Assembly: GCA_900756035.1 (NCBI GenBank)
Contig: CAAEIR010000427.1
Coordinates: 1 to 43,465, forward strand
Length of the DNA stretch: 43,465 nucleotides
Source: an uncultured Anaerostipes sp.
GTDB lineage: Bacteria; Bacillota; Clostridia; Lachnospirales; Lachnospiraceae
Reading direction: 5' to 3'
Part shown: positions 27,485 through 37,500 of the stretch, piece after piece
Layout: each line of letters opens with the position of its first letter
How positions within the stretch are numbered: position 1 is the stretch's first letter
Notes under the pieces: generated by a model
Told to the model about the DNA's origin: nothing
What the model saw: the letters and a program-made list of their open reading frames with translations, nothing else
Database searches by the model: none
Program-made: the position numbers and the translations under genes

Positions 27485-28384
27485 CTACATAGGTTCTTGC
27501 AACTGGGTCATCCACTCAGGACAAGAGACCCTTTTCCCGTCGCAATATTGTGTTAAAATAGGCTGCCGGACGTTAGGTCTGGACAGGTAATCTGCAAAAA
27601 TTTCATCTACGATCTGATTAATGGAGTCGTAGGTTGTTTTATTGTTCATCCATTTATGGTCGTAGGCAGTAGAAGAGGTAATTGTAAAATCGTAACCTTT
27701 ATTCCGATACCATTCCGTATAAACACGATTTAAGCTAAACGACATAATGGCAAGTATATTAGCTTCAAGAGTTGACCGCGGCCAGGTAGAATAAATTTCG
27801 CAGGCGGCAACATTTTTAATATAGTCTTTATAACGCACATAGTAATTTTTTGCAGTCGTATCACCGACAGAACCGTCATGTACAATGACATACTCAGGAA
27901 TAACAACCCGGCTTAATACAATTTCACCGGTCTCATCCACAGGCTTAATTTCCGCCTCGGCAATTTTGGGCGGATAGTTTCCCCACAGAGTATGCGGACC
28001 GATTACAAATGGCGCTTCTGCCGGCGCCTGAGCTGTTTCTAAGGGAATCATCTGAATGTTTTGCAGTCCCTGGGCAGTCGATAGAATTTGAGCGCCGGCA
28101 ATGGTGACTGTCTCATAATCCGGAGCAGTAATTCGAAGCGTATATTCTGCATAGGGCTGGTTATCACCGGGGGACATACTATACTCCAAAGGAGGTGCAG
28201 GAAGATCGATGATTTCAGTCTGGCCGTTTTCATTTGTTTTGATTTGTTCAAGTACAGAATCAGGGTCACCGGTATAGGAAATTTCTATAGTGGCATCGGT
28301 AATAGGGGCAGATGCAAGAGCGGAATTTACCTGTACTTTCAGTTGCCCCTGATCGATTTGATCATTTTGAGGTGTTTCCGGCAT
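27485..28384 (-). CDS. SpoIID/LytB-like protein with N-terminal carboxypeptidase-regulatory-like domain
   Basis: 299 residues. Residues about 10-105 form a beta-sandwich of the carboxypeptidase-regulatory type (GQLKVQVNSALASAPITDAT, LPAPPLEYSMSPGDNQPY). Residues about 165-290 (VIPEYVIVHDGSVGD, YKDYIKNVAACEIYSTWPRS, LEANILAIMSFSLNRVYTEW) resemble the SpoIID/LytB-type proteins of Clostridia involved in spore peptidoglycan remodelling. The end, QYCDGKRVSCPEWMTQ then LQEPM, stops where relatives usually continue into a Gln-Trp-Gly motif and about 30 more residues, so the C-terminus looks short. No signal peptide. Confidence 0.65.
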   Translation of the reverse strand: MPETPQNDQIDQGQLKVQVNSALASAPITDATIEISYTGDPDSVLEQIKTNENGQTEIIDLPAPPLEYSMSPGDNQPYAEYTLRITAPDYETVTIAGAQILSTAQGLQNIQMIPLETAQAPAEAPFVIGPHTLWGNYPPKIAEAEIKPVDETGEIVLSRVVIPEYVIVHDGSVGDTTAKNYYVRYKDYIKNVAACEIYSTWPRSTLEANILAIMSFSLNRVYTEWYRNKGYDFTITSSTAYDHKWMNNKTTYDSINQIVDEIFADYLSRPNVRQPILTQYCDGKRVSCPEWMTQLQEPM

Positions 28385-28509
28385 AAAAACCTTCCAGAAA
28401 TCTTTTAATGTAATATATTCAGACTAAGAAATATGGTGCATAATAGGGATATCCTATGTTATAATAAAGATAATGTAAATGGGATTAATCAGTTGTGAAG
28501 GAGGTTTCT

Positions 28510-28896
28510 ATGCAAAAGGATTTTATATATCATAATTATTTGAATTTGCCGAATTTTTTGGATTTTTCTGAGGCAATGGAAATTTATGAGGCACTGCTTT
28601 TGGAGGCACAGCCAGAAGATGAAGCTTATGAAAAAGCCTGGGATCGTGCCCTTATGGCAATGGTTGATTATGGAAACCTTCGAAGCCATTGGAAAATAAC
28701 GCCAAAAACGGAACGCAGTAATGATGAACGCACCGTTATGCATGACAGCGTGATTCATTCACTGGATGTTCTGGCGGAGGTTTCAAGATCGAACGGATGC
28801 AAGGCAATGTGGAGAGAACAGCTTGGAAATCAAAGAAAAAGGATTGGAGATTTTGCCTGCTATGTTTCAATGATCTATGGATTATTTGCCAGATAG
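28510..28896 (+). CDS. Conserved hypothetical protein
   Basis: 128 residues, ATG behind GAAGGAGGTTTCT; a GTG at 28495 would swallow that ribosome binding site. Mostly helical: FLDFSEAMEIYEALLLEAQP, AYEKAWDRALMAMVDYGNLR, VMHDSVIHSLDVLAEVSR and a C-terminal RIGDFACYVSMIYGLFAR. No known family or motif. A TATAAT at about 28459 could be its -10 element. Diverges from the SpoIID-like gene and is followed by the ybaK gene 27 bp later, so they may be cotranscribed. Confidence 0.7.
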   Translation: MQKDFIYHNYLNLPNFLDFSEAMEIYEALLLEAQPEDEAYEKAWDRALMAMVDYGNLRSHWKITPKTERSNDERTVMHDSVIHSLDVLAEVSRSNGCKAMWREQLGNQRKRIGDFACYVSMIYGLFAR

Positions 28897-28923
28897 AGAA
28901 TACTGCACAAGGAGGACAAAAAC

Positions 28924-29409
28924 TTGGCAAAAAAAGAGCCGAAAACCAATGCGATGCGTATTTTGGAACGAAAAAAAATTTCTTATGAAGTACATCGTTA
29001 CGAATGTAAAGAATTTATTGATGGAATTGCAATCGCGGATATGCTTCACGAACCCTATGAGAGGGTGTTCAAAACATTGGTAACAGTTGGAAAAAGCAGA
29101 GAATACTTCGTATTTGTAATTCCCATCCACAGGGAACTGGACCTTAAGAAGGCTGCAAAATCTGTGGGAGAGAAGTCCGTAGAGATGATTCATGTGAAAG
29201 ATATTAATAAGATTACCGGATATATTCGTGGAGGCTGCACAGCGATCGGGATGAAAAAAGATTACCAGACAGTTCTTGATCAGAGTGCGTCCGAACAGGA
29301 TAAGATTATTGTCAGTGGAGGAAAGAACGGAATTCAGGTAGAATTGACAACCGAAGATTATTTGAAGGCATGTAATGGAAGTATGGCAGATATATGTACA
29401 CAGAAATGA
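28924..29409 (+). CDS. ybaK: Cys-tRNA(Pro)/Cys-tRNA(Cys) deacylase YbaK/EbsC
   Basis: 161 residues, TTG start after CAAGGAGGACAAAAAC. The YbaK/EbsC fold is recognised from TNAMRILERKKISYEVHRYE, RVFKTLVTVGKSREYFVFVI, PIHRELDLKKAAKSVGEKSV and GYIRGGCTAIGMKKDY. It hydrolyses mischarged Cys-tRNA(Pro) and so edits translation. Length matches the family. Following gene is 15 bp downstream, indicating an operon with the carbonic anhydrase. Confidence 0.93.
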   Translation: MAKKEPKTNAMRILERKKISYEVHRYECKEFIDGIAIADMLHEPYERVFKTLVTVGKSREYFVFVIPIHRELDLKKAAKSVGEKSVEMIHVKDINKITGYIRGGCTAIGMKKDYQTVLDQSASEQDKIIVSGGKNGIQVELTTEDYLKACNGSMADICTQK

Positions 29410-29424
29410 CAGAAGGAGAGACAG

Positions 29425-29970
29425 ATGATTGAAGAGATTTTAGAGTATAACAGGAAGTTTGTGGAGCAAAAAGAATACGAACAGTACAAAACAAGCAAGT
29501 ATCCGGATAAAAAAATAGCCATTTTAACATGTATGGATACGCGTCTTACACAATTACTTCCCGCGGCACTGGGAATTAAAAACGGTGATGTAAAGATTAT
29601 CAAGAATGCGGGAGGAGTTGTGAGCCATGCTTTTGGAAGTGTGGTCCGAAGCATTTTAGTCGGAATTTTTGAACTGGGAATTGAAGAAGTGATGGTAATT
29701 GGTCATACAGACTGTGGAGTAGGGCATATCAATAGTGAGATGATGATTCAACACATGATGGAGAGGGGTATTGATGAAGAAAAGATTGAGTTAATTCGGC
29801 ATTGTGGTGTTGACTTTGACACCTGGCTGGAAGGATTTGATTGTGTAGAGTGGTCTGTGGAAGACTCCGTAGAACTGCTCAGGAAACATCCGTTAATACC
29901 GAAGGATGTTAAAATTTCCGGATATGTGATGGATTCTGTTACTGGAGAACTGACGGTTGTCGCTCTGTAA
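29425..29970 (+). CDS. Beta-class carbonic anhydrase
   Basis: 181 residues. Zinc ligands C36, H94 and C97 (TCMDTRL, GHTDCGVG), with the D38-R40 dyad, define the beta class. Converts CO2 and water to bicarbonate in the cytoplasm. Short form typical of Firmicutes. Ribosome binding site AGAAGGAGAGACAG. The 46 bp that follow lead directly to the amidase gene. Confidence 0.94.
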   Translation: MIEEILEYNRKFVEQKEYEQYKTSKYPDKKIAILTCMDTRLTQLLPAALGIKNGDVKIIKNAGGVVSHAFGSVVRSILVGIFELGIEEVMVIGHTDCGVGHINSEMMIQHMMERGIDEEKIELIRHCGVDFDTWLEGFDCVEWSVEDSVELLRKHPLIPKDVKISGYVMDSVTGELTVVAL

Positions 29971-30016
29971 GAAAAACGGTACAGAGATTCCGGGGAAAAG
30001 TTAGAGAGGATGGAAA

Positions 30017-30856
30017 ATGAAAAAGTTATGTCTGGTAAGTGCGCTGTTTTTGATGTGCTGTTTTTGCTTTTGCGGGTGCGAAGACGATGGGACCGTTCAA
30101 TGGAAAGAAGATTCTACGGAGAAACGTACGGAGATTATTAAAGAAAAGACATCACAAAAGACAACAGCCACACAGAAAAAGGAGATTCTTACAGAAGAAA
30201 AGATTAAGGAAAAGAAAATTAAGATTGCAATTGATGCAGGACATCAGAAAGAACAGATGACAAAAGAAGAGTCGATAGGGCCGGGATCATCTGTGACAAA
30301 ACCGATGGTATCTTCCGGTACGGAAGGCGTTGTCACAGGAATTCCTGAATATCAGGTAAATCTTGAAGTTTCATTGAAGTTGAAAAAAATGTTAATTGCC
30401 AGAGGATATGATGTTTATATGATTCGGGAAACAAATAATGTTTCACTGAGTAACAAAGAGAGATCTTTAATGGCAAATGAGAGTGATTCCGGTATCTTTA
30501 TCCGGATTCATTGTAACAGCGCTGACAGCTCCTCAGCATATGGAGCGTTGACGATGTGTCCTTCAGAGACGAATCCATACTGTAAGGAAATTGCAGAAAA
30601 AAGTATTTGTCTTGCGAAAGATGTCGGAAGCGGACTGTGCAGCAGAACCGGTGCAAAGAACCGGGGAATCATAAAGACTGATCAGATGACGGGAATTAAC
30701 TGGAGTAAGATTCCGGTAACAATTGTGGAAATGGGATTTATGTCCAATCCGGAGGAAGATCAGAAATTATGCAGCGGTAGGTATCAAGCCCATCTTGCAG
30801 AAGGTATAGCAGACGGTATTGATAGATATTACCAAAGAGAAGGAGGAAAGGAATGA
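30017..30856 (+). CDS. N-acetylmuramoyl-L-alanine amidase, lipoprotein
   Basis: 279 residues. Signal peptide ends in FCFCGC with the lipidated Cys at about residue 21, followed by a Lys/Glu/Thr-rich linker to about residue 65. Amidase_3 domain then: IAIDAGHQ, PEYQVNLEVSLKLKKML, FIRIHCNSAD and VTIVEMGFMSNPEE, which contribute the two His, the Glu zinc ligand and the catalytic Glu. Acts outside the membrane on peptidoglycan cross-bridges during growth or cell separation. Overlaps the next gene by four bases. Confidence 0.92.
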   Translation: MKKLCLVSALFLMCCFCFCGCEDDGTVQWKEDSTEKRTEIIKEKTSQKTTATQKKEILTEEKIKEKKIKIAIDAGHQKEQMTKEESIGPGSSVTKPMVSSGTEGVVTGIPEYQVNLEVSLKLKKMLIARGYDVYMIRETNNVSLSNKERSLMANESDSGIFIRIHCNSADSSSAYGALTMCPSETNPYCKEIAEKSICLAKDVGSGLCSRTGAKNRGIIKTDQMTGINWSKIPVTIVEMGFMSNPEEDQKLCSGRYQAHLAEGIADGIDRYYQREGGKE

Positions 30857-31434
30857 AAAAAAGCGAAAGGCAGGTTATCTTTGGCCTGGCCGCAGTTATC
30901 GTGGTTGTAGCTGTGATCTTTGGATTTATGTTTATGAAGAATCGCGATAATTCAACAGCAGATGATTCTCTTAAGGAGGCAGTTCAGGAGGAAGAGTCAT
31001 CTGATGAGTTAGATACTTCGACAGCACAGGAGGAGATTGACGAAGGTTCGACAGAAGATCTTGCGATGGAACCGGCAATAGATACGGAATCGACAGAGAA
31101 TACGGAACCGTTGCCGGAAACAACAGAGGAACAGACATCGAGTAAGAGTGTCATGGATGCAGCAGATGGATATTTGTTTCCTGATTCGGATACGTCTTAT
31201 ATCAGTTCATCTGGCTTATCAAAGTTGACAACTACAGAACTTCAATACGCGATTAATGAGATCTATGCAAGGCATGGATTGAAATTTACAAAGAAAGAAA
31301 ACAAAGAGCGTTTTGAAAAGAAAAAATGGTATCGAGGAACTGTTGATGACCAGGAGAGTATTTCTTTAAATACCTATGAGAAGAAGAATGTAGATGTGTT
31401 GGCATCTGAATTAAAAAAACGAGGCGCTAGATAG
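30853..31434 (+). CDS. YARHG-domain membrane-anchored protein
   Basis: 193 residues. An N-terminal membrane anchor (about 8-27, VIFGLAAVIVVVAVIFGFMF) is followed by a long acidic Ser/Thr/Glu linker (about 35-98). The C-terminal YARHG domain (LQYAINEIYARHGLKFTKKE, then FEKKKWYRGTVDD) is of unknown function and often extracellular in Clostridia. ATGA overlap with the amidase gene upstream suggests the two work at the cell surface together. Confidence 0.9.
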   Translation: MKKSERQVIFGLAAVIVVVAVIFGFMFMKNRDNSTADDSLKEAVQEEESSDELDTSTAQEEIDEGSTEDLAMEPAIDTESTENTEPLPETTEEQTSSKSVMDAADGYLFPDSDTSYISSSGLSKLTTTELQYAINEIYARHGLKFTKKENKERFEKKKWYRGTVDDQESISLNTYEKKNVDVLASELKKRGAR

Positions 31435-31450
31435 AGAGGAGAGAAGAAAA

Positions 31451-32707
31451 ATGTTTTGCCCTAATTGTGGAAAAGAAGTGAAAGATGGCGATATGTTCTG
31501 CGGAGAATGCGGAGCGAAAGTTACATTAGATGATCAGACAGAACCTTTGAAGGAGGAAGTCAAAAAAGAACCGCCGAAAAAAGCAGCACCTGAGAAGAAA
31601 GCAGTAAAACAGGCAGCACCAAAGCAACGGACACAGAGTAAGCCAAAATCCAATGGAATGAGTCCGAGAGCCAAAAAAATTATAGCAATTCAGGTCGCAG
31701 TTTTGGCTGTGTTAGTGGGAGTCTTTTATTATTTCGGAAGCAGAAGCAGCAGTCCGGAATCTGCGGCTAATCAGTTTGTAGAAGATTATAATAATAAAGA
31801 ATGGACGAAGATTTACGATCTGTATAATTTTGATGAGGACACTTTCATCAATGAAGATGCTTTTGAGAAGACAATGGATCAAAGTAAGGTGGAAACGCTG
31901 ACAGCACCGACTGGAGGACAGACCAGCGCATCATACAGCGGCAGTACGGCAGCGCCTTATGTATACAGAGCAAAAAAAGGATCTGATTATGTTATTATTA
32001 ATGTAGCAAAATCATCGAAAAAGAATTTTCTGTTCTTTGACAAATATGAGGTGACAGGAGTAGTTGACAGCGGGGTAATGACAACATCTGTCAGAGTGCC
32101 GAATGTGAGTGGAATTACTATGAAAATTGATGGTATCAAAGCAAAGGCACCAAGTGATACAACAGGAACTTCTTACTACACCAGAATGTTTTCAGGAACC
32201 CATAAGGTAACATTTGAAGGAGCAGACGGTTTATTTGAAAAAGACAGTTATTCTTTTGATACCAAGAGCAATGATCTGGTTAGTCAGATTAAGTATTCCA
32301 GCAAATCAAAAAGCGATGCTGCGCAGGCGCTGAGAGGATATCTTCCGGCAATTACAGAAGCAAGAATCAAAAACAGCGGAACCAGCAGTCTGAATTCATA
32401 TTTCAGTTCTGAGCAGAAAGCAAGTATTTACGGAACAAGTTTGTGCCGTTATACTTATTATTCCGGTTCAGATGCAAAGAGTCTTGGCAGTGTTAATATA
32501 ACAAAATGTGAAGCAGTGTCTTCAACATCCAGTTATTATACTTTTGCAGAAGGAATTCCGGTTTCTGTTTCCGGAACCAGAGATTATCAGTATAAAACAT
32601 GGTCAGGAAGTTATCAAAAGCAAACATGCACAATCAGCGGTGTTGCAAAGATGATTAAACAGAATGGCAAATGGGTAATCGATTCTGTTTCATATTATTA
32701 TTACTAA
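31451..32707 (+). CDS. Zinc-ribbon membrane protein, TcaA-like
   Basis: 418 residues. N-terminal zinc ribbon with two CxxC pairs (FCPNCGKEV, FCGECGAKV), a Lys/Pro/Ala linker, one membrane segment at about 77-95 (IIAIQVAVLAVLVGVFYYFG) and a large extracellular part with repeated beta domains like those of TcaA/YvbJ-type proteins. These are associated with cell envelope stress and antibiotic sensing; the function here is not shown. The C-terminus is Ser/Tyr-rich. Starts behind GAGGAGAGAAGAAAA. Confidence 0.87.
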   Translation: MFCPNCGKEVKDGDMFCGECGAKVTLDDQTEPLKEEVKKEPPKKAAPEKKAVKQAAPKQRTQSKPKSNGMSPRAKKIIAIQVAVLAVLVGVFYYFGSRSSSPESAANQFVEDYNNKEWTKIYDLYNFDEDTFINEDAFEKTMDQSKVETLTAPTGGQTSASYSGSTAAPYVYRAKKGSDYVIINVAKSSKKNFLFFDKYEVTGVVDSGVMTTSVRVPNVSGITMKIDGIKAKAPSDTTGTSYYTRMFSGTHKVTFEGADGLFEKDSYSFDTKSNDLVSQIKYSSKSKSDAAQALRGYLPAITEARIKNSGTSSLNSYFSSEQKASIYGTSLCRYTYYSGSDAKSLGSVNITKCEAVSSTSSYYTFAEGIPVSVSGTRDYQYKTWSGSYQKQTCTISGVAKMIKQNGKWVIDSVSYYYY

Positions 32708-32730
32708 ATAAAAGAAAAGAGGAAAAAATT

Positions 32731-33564
32731 ATGGCAAACTTTTGTACAAAATGTGGAAGAAAATTAGTAGATGGTCAGCCTTGTCCATGTACTCTGACTG
32801 AAGAAACAGTACAGGAAGAACAGGTTACATACGAGCAGCCACAGGAAGAGGAAGTTCAGTATTATGAAGAGGAAACAACAGAAGAAAAACAGGATGTGAC
32901 AGCAGCTGCAAAGAATTTTTTAAGCGCTATTCTTGATATGATCAAACGTCCTTCCAGCGGAGTGACTGAATCTGTGCAGGATGAGACAAGTAAAGTCGGG
33001 TTAATTATGATGGGAGTTGAGGCTGTTCTTGCAGGACTTTATCTGTATATGCTCGTCAGCAAAGTGATTTCTGCAACAATGTCAGGAATTTCAAGTTTTA
33101 CCGGAACTTCAGCTGCTGCATCTCAGGGACCTTCAGCAGGAGGTTTTCTGATGTACGGAATCATTATTACGCTGATTGCCTCTTTGGTAGTTTCAGGTCT
33201 GGTTTTAGGACTTATGAAAACAATGGGGCATGCACAGATGAATTGGCTGCAGAGCTGTCAGATTGCAGGATTCAAAGGGCTTGGTTCTTCTATAGGATGG
33301 ATACTTGCAATCCTTGGATTAGTTTTAGGATTATATAGCTTTTCAATTCTTTCAATTGCTGTTGGAGCAGTATTAGGATTTATTTATTTTGTATCTGCGA
33401 TGATGAGTTATCCGGGCGTGAAAAAAGATGCAGTGGCATACGTTGCTTTGATTACAATGCTTGTCACAACGTTTGTCAGCTATTTCGTACTGAAAGAATT
33501 CGTATTCTCATCCTTATTAAACAGTGCAGGTTCTTCATTGAATTCACTGCAAAGTATTTTCTAG
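32731..33564 (+). CDS. Zinc-ribbon multi-pass membrane protein (Yip1-like)
   Basis: 277 residues from ATG 32731, behind AAAGAGGAAAAAATT; an in-frame ATG 60 bases upstream would overlap the previous gene and add unrelated sequence. N-terminal zinc ribbon FCTKCGRKLVDGQPCPC, an acidic linker to about 65, then five hydrophobic segments between about 100 and 260. The layout resembles Yip1/DUF families of Clostridia whose role is unknown. Probably one operon with the preceding zinc-ribbon gene. Confidence 0.82.
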   Translation: MANFCTKCGRKLVDGQPCPCTLTEETVQEEQVTYEQPQEEEVQYYEEETTEEKQDVTAAAKNFLSAILDMIKRPSSGVTESVQDETSKVGLIMMGVEAVLAGLYLYMLVSKVISATMSGISSFTGTSAAASQGPSAGGFLMYGIIITLIASLVVSGLVLGLMKTMGHAQMNWLQSCQIAGFKGLGSSIGWILAILGLVLGLYSFSILSIAVGAVLGFIYFVSAMMSYPGVKKDAVAYVALITMLVTTFVSYFVLKEFVFSSLLNSAGSSLNSLQSIF

Positions 33565-33573
33565 GAGGAGCTT

Positions 33574-33747
33574 ATGCTGCCAAAGGAACCGGTCATGTTA
33601 TTAAGTTATATCAATACCAGACTTCGGGATTATAATTTAGATCTTAAAAAATTATGTGAAGATCTGGGAGTTGACAGAGAGGAACTGGAAGAAAAACTTC
33701 GTTCCATCGGATATGAATATCAGGAAGAAATCAACCAGTTCCGTTAA
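33574..33747 (+). CDS. DUF4250 protein
   Basis: 57 residues behind CTAGGAGGAGCTT. MLPKEPVMLLSYINTRLRDY at the start and LEEKLRSIGYEYQEEINQF at the end match the DUF4250 family of small Clostridia proteins, with a small helix-turn-helix-like core (LDLKKLCEDLGVDREEL). Function unknown. Last gene of the operon before the 33772-33801 terminator. Confidence 0.85.
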   Translation: MLPKEPVMLLSYINTRLRDYNLDLKKLCEDLGVDREELEEKLRSIGYEYQEEINQFR

Positions 33748-33771
33748 GGATAGCGGACAGAATTAATATTG

Positions 33772-33801
33772 GGGTCAAAGGGCATTTAGATCTTTTGACC
33801 C
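33772..33801 (+). terminator. Terminator after the DUF4250 gene
   Basis: GGGTCAAA (33772-33779) pairs with TTTGACCC (33794-33801), followed by a T-rich stretch (TGGTATTATTTTA). Confidence 0.75.
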
Positions 33802-33845
33802 TGGTATTATTTTATGGTAAAATTCTCTTATAAGGAGAATGCCAT

Positions 33846-34547
33846 ATGGAGTTGATTCGGTTAGAAAATGTAAAAAAAATATATCAGTCAGGGGAAGTCG
33901 TAACCAAAGCCGTAGATGGAATTGATTTTACGGTGGAACGGGGAGAATTTGCCTTGATTATCGGCGCCAGCGGAGCAGGAAAAACAACTGTATTGAACAT
34001 TTTGGGAGGTATGGATACTGCGACCAGTGGCGCTGTTTTTGTCGATGGAGAAGATATTTCAAAATGGAATAAAAGGCAGCTGACCAAATATCGAAGAGAT
34101 GAAATTGGATTTGTATTTCAATTTTACAATCTGGTGCCCAATTTGACAGCCAGAGAGAATGTAGAACTGGCACTGCAAATCAGCAAAGATCCTTTAAACG
34201 CTGATGAAGTGCTCAGGGATGTTGGGCTTGGACATCGTTTGGATAATTTCCCGGCACAGTTATCCGGAGGAGAGCAGCAGAGAGTATCTATTGCGCGGGC
34301 GTTGGCTAAGAATCCGAAATTACTGTTATGCGATGAGCCTACCGGAGCCCTAGATTATCAGACAGGAAAGTCCATTTTAAAGCTGCTGCAGGATACGTGC
34401 AGAAACAAAGGAAAAACGGTAGTTGTGATCACGCACAATCTTGCGATTGCGCCGATGGCAGACCGGGTCATTGAAGTAAAAAACGGAAAGGTCAGTAAGA
34501 TAACGGTGAACGACAATCCCCAGCCGGTGGATATGATTGAATGGTAG
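33846..34547 (+). CDS. ABC transporter ATP-binding protein (MacB/LolD type)
   Basis: 233 residues. Walker A IGASGAGKTT, Q-loop VFQFYNLVPNLT, signature LSGGEQQR, Walker B LLLCDEPTGALD and H-loop VVITHN are all present. MacB/LolD/FtsE-type ATPase that energises the FtsX-like permease encoded three bases downstream. Ribosome binding site ATAAGGAGAATGCC. Confidence 0.95.
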   Translation: MELIRLENVKKIYQSGEVVTKAVDGIDFTVERGEFALIIGASGAGKTTVLNILGGMDTATSGAVFVDGEDISKWNKRQLTKYRRDEIGFVFQFYNLVPNLTARENVELALQISKDPLNADEVLRDVGLGHRLDNFPAQLSGGEQQRVSIARALAKNPKLLLCDEPTGALDYQTGKSILKLLQDTCRNKGKTVVVITHNLAIAPMADRVIEVKNGKVSKITVNDNPQPVDMIEW

Positions 34548-34550
34548 GAG

Positions 34551-37500
34551 ATGCATATGAAAAAAACAGCACTGCATAAAGATATATATCGGACAATCAG
34601 CAGAACACTTCCAAGATTTTTGTCGATTTTTTTTATTGTCATTCTGGGAGTCGCTTTTTTTTCGGGGATTCGTGTAACGGAAAAAGATATGTATATTACA
34701 GCTGACCGTCAATTTGATCAGAGCTGTCTTATGGACATAAAACTGGTGGGTACTATGGGCCTGTCAGAAGATAATCTGAAGGCAGTGAAAGAACTGACAG
34801 AAACGGCAGGTGCAGAGGGCGGTTATTCTGTGGATGCAATATGCCGGAAGAAGGGAAATCTTGATGAATATGCGGTGCAGGTAAAATCACAGACAGAGCA
34901 GTTAAATCAGATGGATGTGGTGAAAGGGAGACTGCCAAAATCCAGAAAAGAGTGTCTGGTGGATGAGATGTTTGCCGAAGAACACCATATTGAAATCGGG
35001 GATGTGATAACTCTTTCTTCCGGGAAGGAAGAGGCTCTTACTGATACCTTAAAAGACACAGAGTATACAGTCACAGGAATTGGAAGATCTTCTGAATATT
35101 TGTCCAGATCCAGAGGGAGTACTGATATCGGCAGTGGAACGATTAACGGATTTTTGGTTGTTTCCAGAGAAGAATTTCTCTCTGATATTTATACCGAGAT
35201 TTATATTACGGCGAAAGGTGCAAAAGATGAGAGAGCTTATGAGAGCGCTTATAATCAGAAAGTTTCCGAGTTAGAAAAACAACTGAAACAGATTCAAAAG
35301 GATCAAAATGCAGAACATTTCATCCAGATAAAGAAAGAGGCAGAGGATAAAATTAAAACGCAGGAATCCAGATATCAAAAAGAGCGGAAAAAAGCTCTGA
35401 ATAAACTGGAACGTGCAGAAAAGAAATTGCAGGCATCAAAGAAGAAAATAGAGAAGGCAGAAAAGGAACTTCAGGAAAATGAAGACCAGCTGGAAGAGGG
35501 AGAAAGAGCTCTGACAGCCGGAAAGAACCAATATGAAACCGGGAAGCGTCAGATTGCAGATGCAAAAAAGCAGATAGCATCTTCCGGGAAGAAGATTACC
35601 TCTCAGGGAAAGAAACTGAAAGCTTCCGAGGAAACACTTAAGAAGAGTGAAAAGCAGCTGGATGCTTCGGAAAAGGAAATAAAAGCTGCAGAAGCAAAGC
35701 TTCAGGATTCCGAAGAGAAGCTTTTAGGACAGGAAAAAAAGCTAAAAGAGTTGGAGGAGCAAATTAAGATTTATGAACAAAGTCTTGGAGCAGATCATCC
35801 GACGGTTCAGAATCTTAAAAAGCAGTTAGAATCCGGGAAAAAACAGGTTTTAGAAGGAAAACAAAAATTAAGTCAGGAGAAGAGTAAATTTCTGACCGCC
35901 AAAAAGCAAATTTCTTCCGGAAGAGCACAGATTGCTTCTTCCAGGGCAAAGATTTCAGCGGGAAAGAAGGAACTGAGAACGGCAAGAAAAAAACTTACCG
36001 CGTCTCAAAAAAGCATTCAATCCAAAGAAAAAGAGCTAAAAGAAGCGAAAAGAACACTAAAACAATCAGAGGAGCAGTTGGCTTCCGGGAAAAAGCAGCT
36101 TGCAGAGGGAAAAAAAGAGATTCGGGCGGCACAAAAAGAATGGAAGAGCGGACAAAAAGCTTTCAAAACATCGAAGGCAGCAGCCATGAGGAAGTTAAAC
36201 AGCGGACAGGAAAAGATAAAAGAAGCCAGGAAAGAGGTCGAAGATTTAAAAGCGGGGAAATGGTATATTTTAAATCGAGAAAAGACACAATCTTATGTGG
36301 AGTACGGTGAGGAAGCCAAGCGAATTGCCGCACTAAGCCAGGTAGTTCCTGTGATTTTCTTTCTGGTTGCCGCGTTGGTCAGCCTTACTGCCATGACCAG
36401 GATGGTGGAAGAACAGAGAACTCAGATTGGTATTTTTAAGGCGCTTGGATACAGTGGATTTCATATTGCCGTAAAATATGTAAGCTATGCTCTGGCCGCA
36501 ACTGTCTCAGGAAGTGTTCTGGGGGCGGTTATCGGGGAAAAATTACTGCCCTGGATTATTATTACTGCTTATAAAATGATGTATGTAGGGCTTGGAGAGG
36601 TTCAGACACCTCTGGATATTGAATATTCCTTTATGGCGGCCTTTCTTGCGGTGGGTGTTGTCGTGGCAGCGGTGTTATCGGCATGTTATAAAGAACTCCG
36701 GGAAAAGCCGGCGAAGCTTATGCGTCCTACGGCACCCAAAGAGGGAAAACGTATTTTATTGGAACGTATTGGTTTTCTTTGGCGGCGAATGAATTTTATC
36801 TGGAAAGCAACCATGCGGAACCTGTTCCGATATAAGAAACGATTTTTTATGACAATCTTTGGGATTGGCGGATGTATGTCGCTTCTTCTGGTGGGATTTG
36901 GAATCAAAGATTCCATTTCGGCAATTTCGGAAAATCAGTATGAAAAGATCCTCACATATGACTTCTCGGTATCCTATAAAGATGGAGCCGCAGAGGAAGA
37001 TAAAGAGAATCTGAAAAACTGGATATCCGAAAAAAAAGAAATTCAAGATTTTATGGAAGTGAAGGAAGCGACAGTTACAATTTCAGCCAATGACGAAGAA
37101 CAAGAAGCCACAAGAATTGTTCCGATGTCGCAGAAAAAATTTTCAAAGTATATTACTTTAAAAGACAGAGTCAGCGGGCAGTCTTACAAAATGGATGATC
37201 AGGGTGTGATTCTGACAGAAAAGGCTGCAACACTGTTGGATGTTGCACAGAGGGATCAAATTCAAATCAGGGAACCTGGCGGAAAAACCGTAACTGTGGA
37301 GATCCGTGCAGTTACAGAAAATTATATGCTTCATAAAGTTTATATGACAAAGTCTCTGTATGAAAAATTATATGGAGAGGAGGCACAATCCAGCGGAATT
37401 TATTGTATTCAAAATCAGAATGTTCCGCAGAATCAGGATCAGATCGGAAAGGAAGTTCTTTCCAGAAAAGAAGCTGCGTCCGTGGCTTTCTCCGCAGATG

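Noticed and set aside
28442..28456. ATAGG-GATAT-CCTAT inverted repeat before the 28510 gene as an operator
   Set aside because: It is short and single, and no regulator or matching promoter -35 element is evident, so it may be chance in AT-rich DNA.
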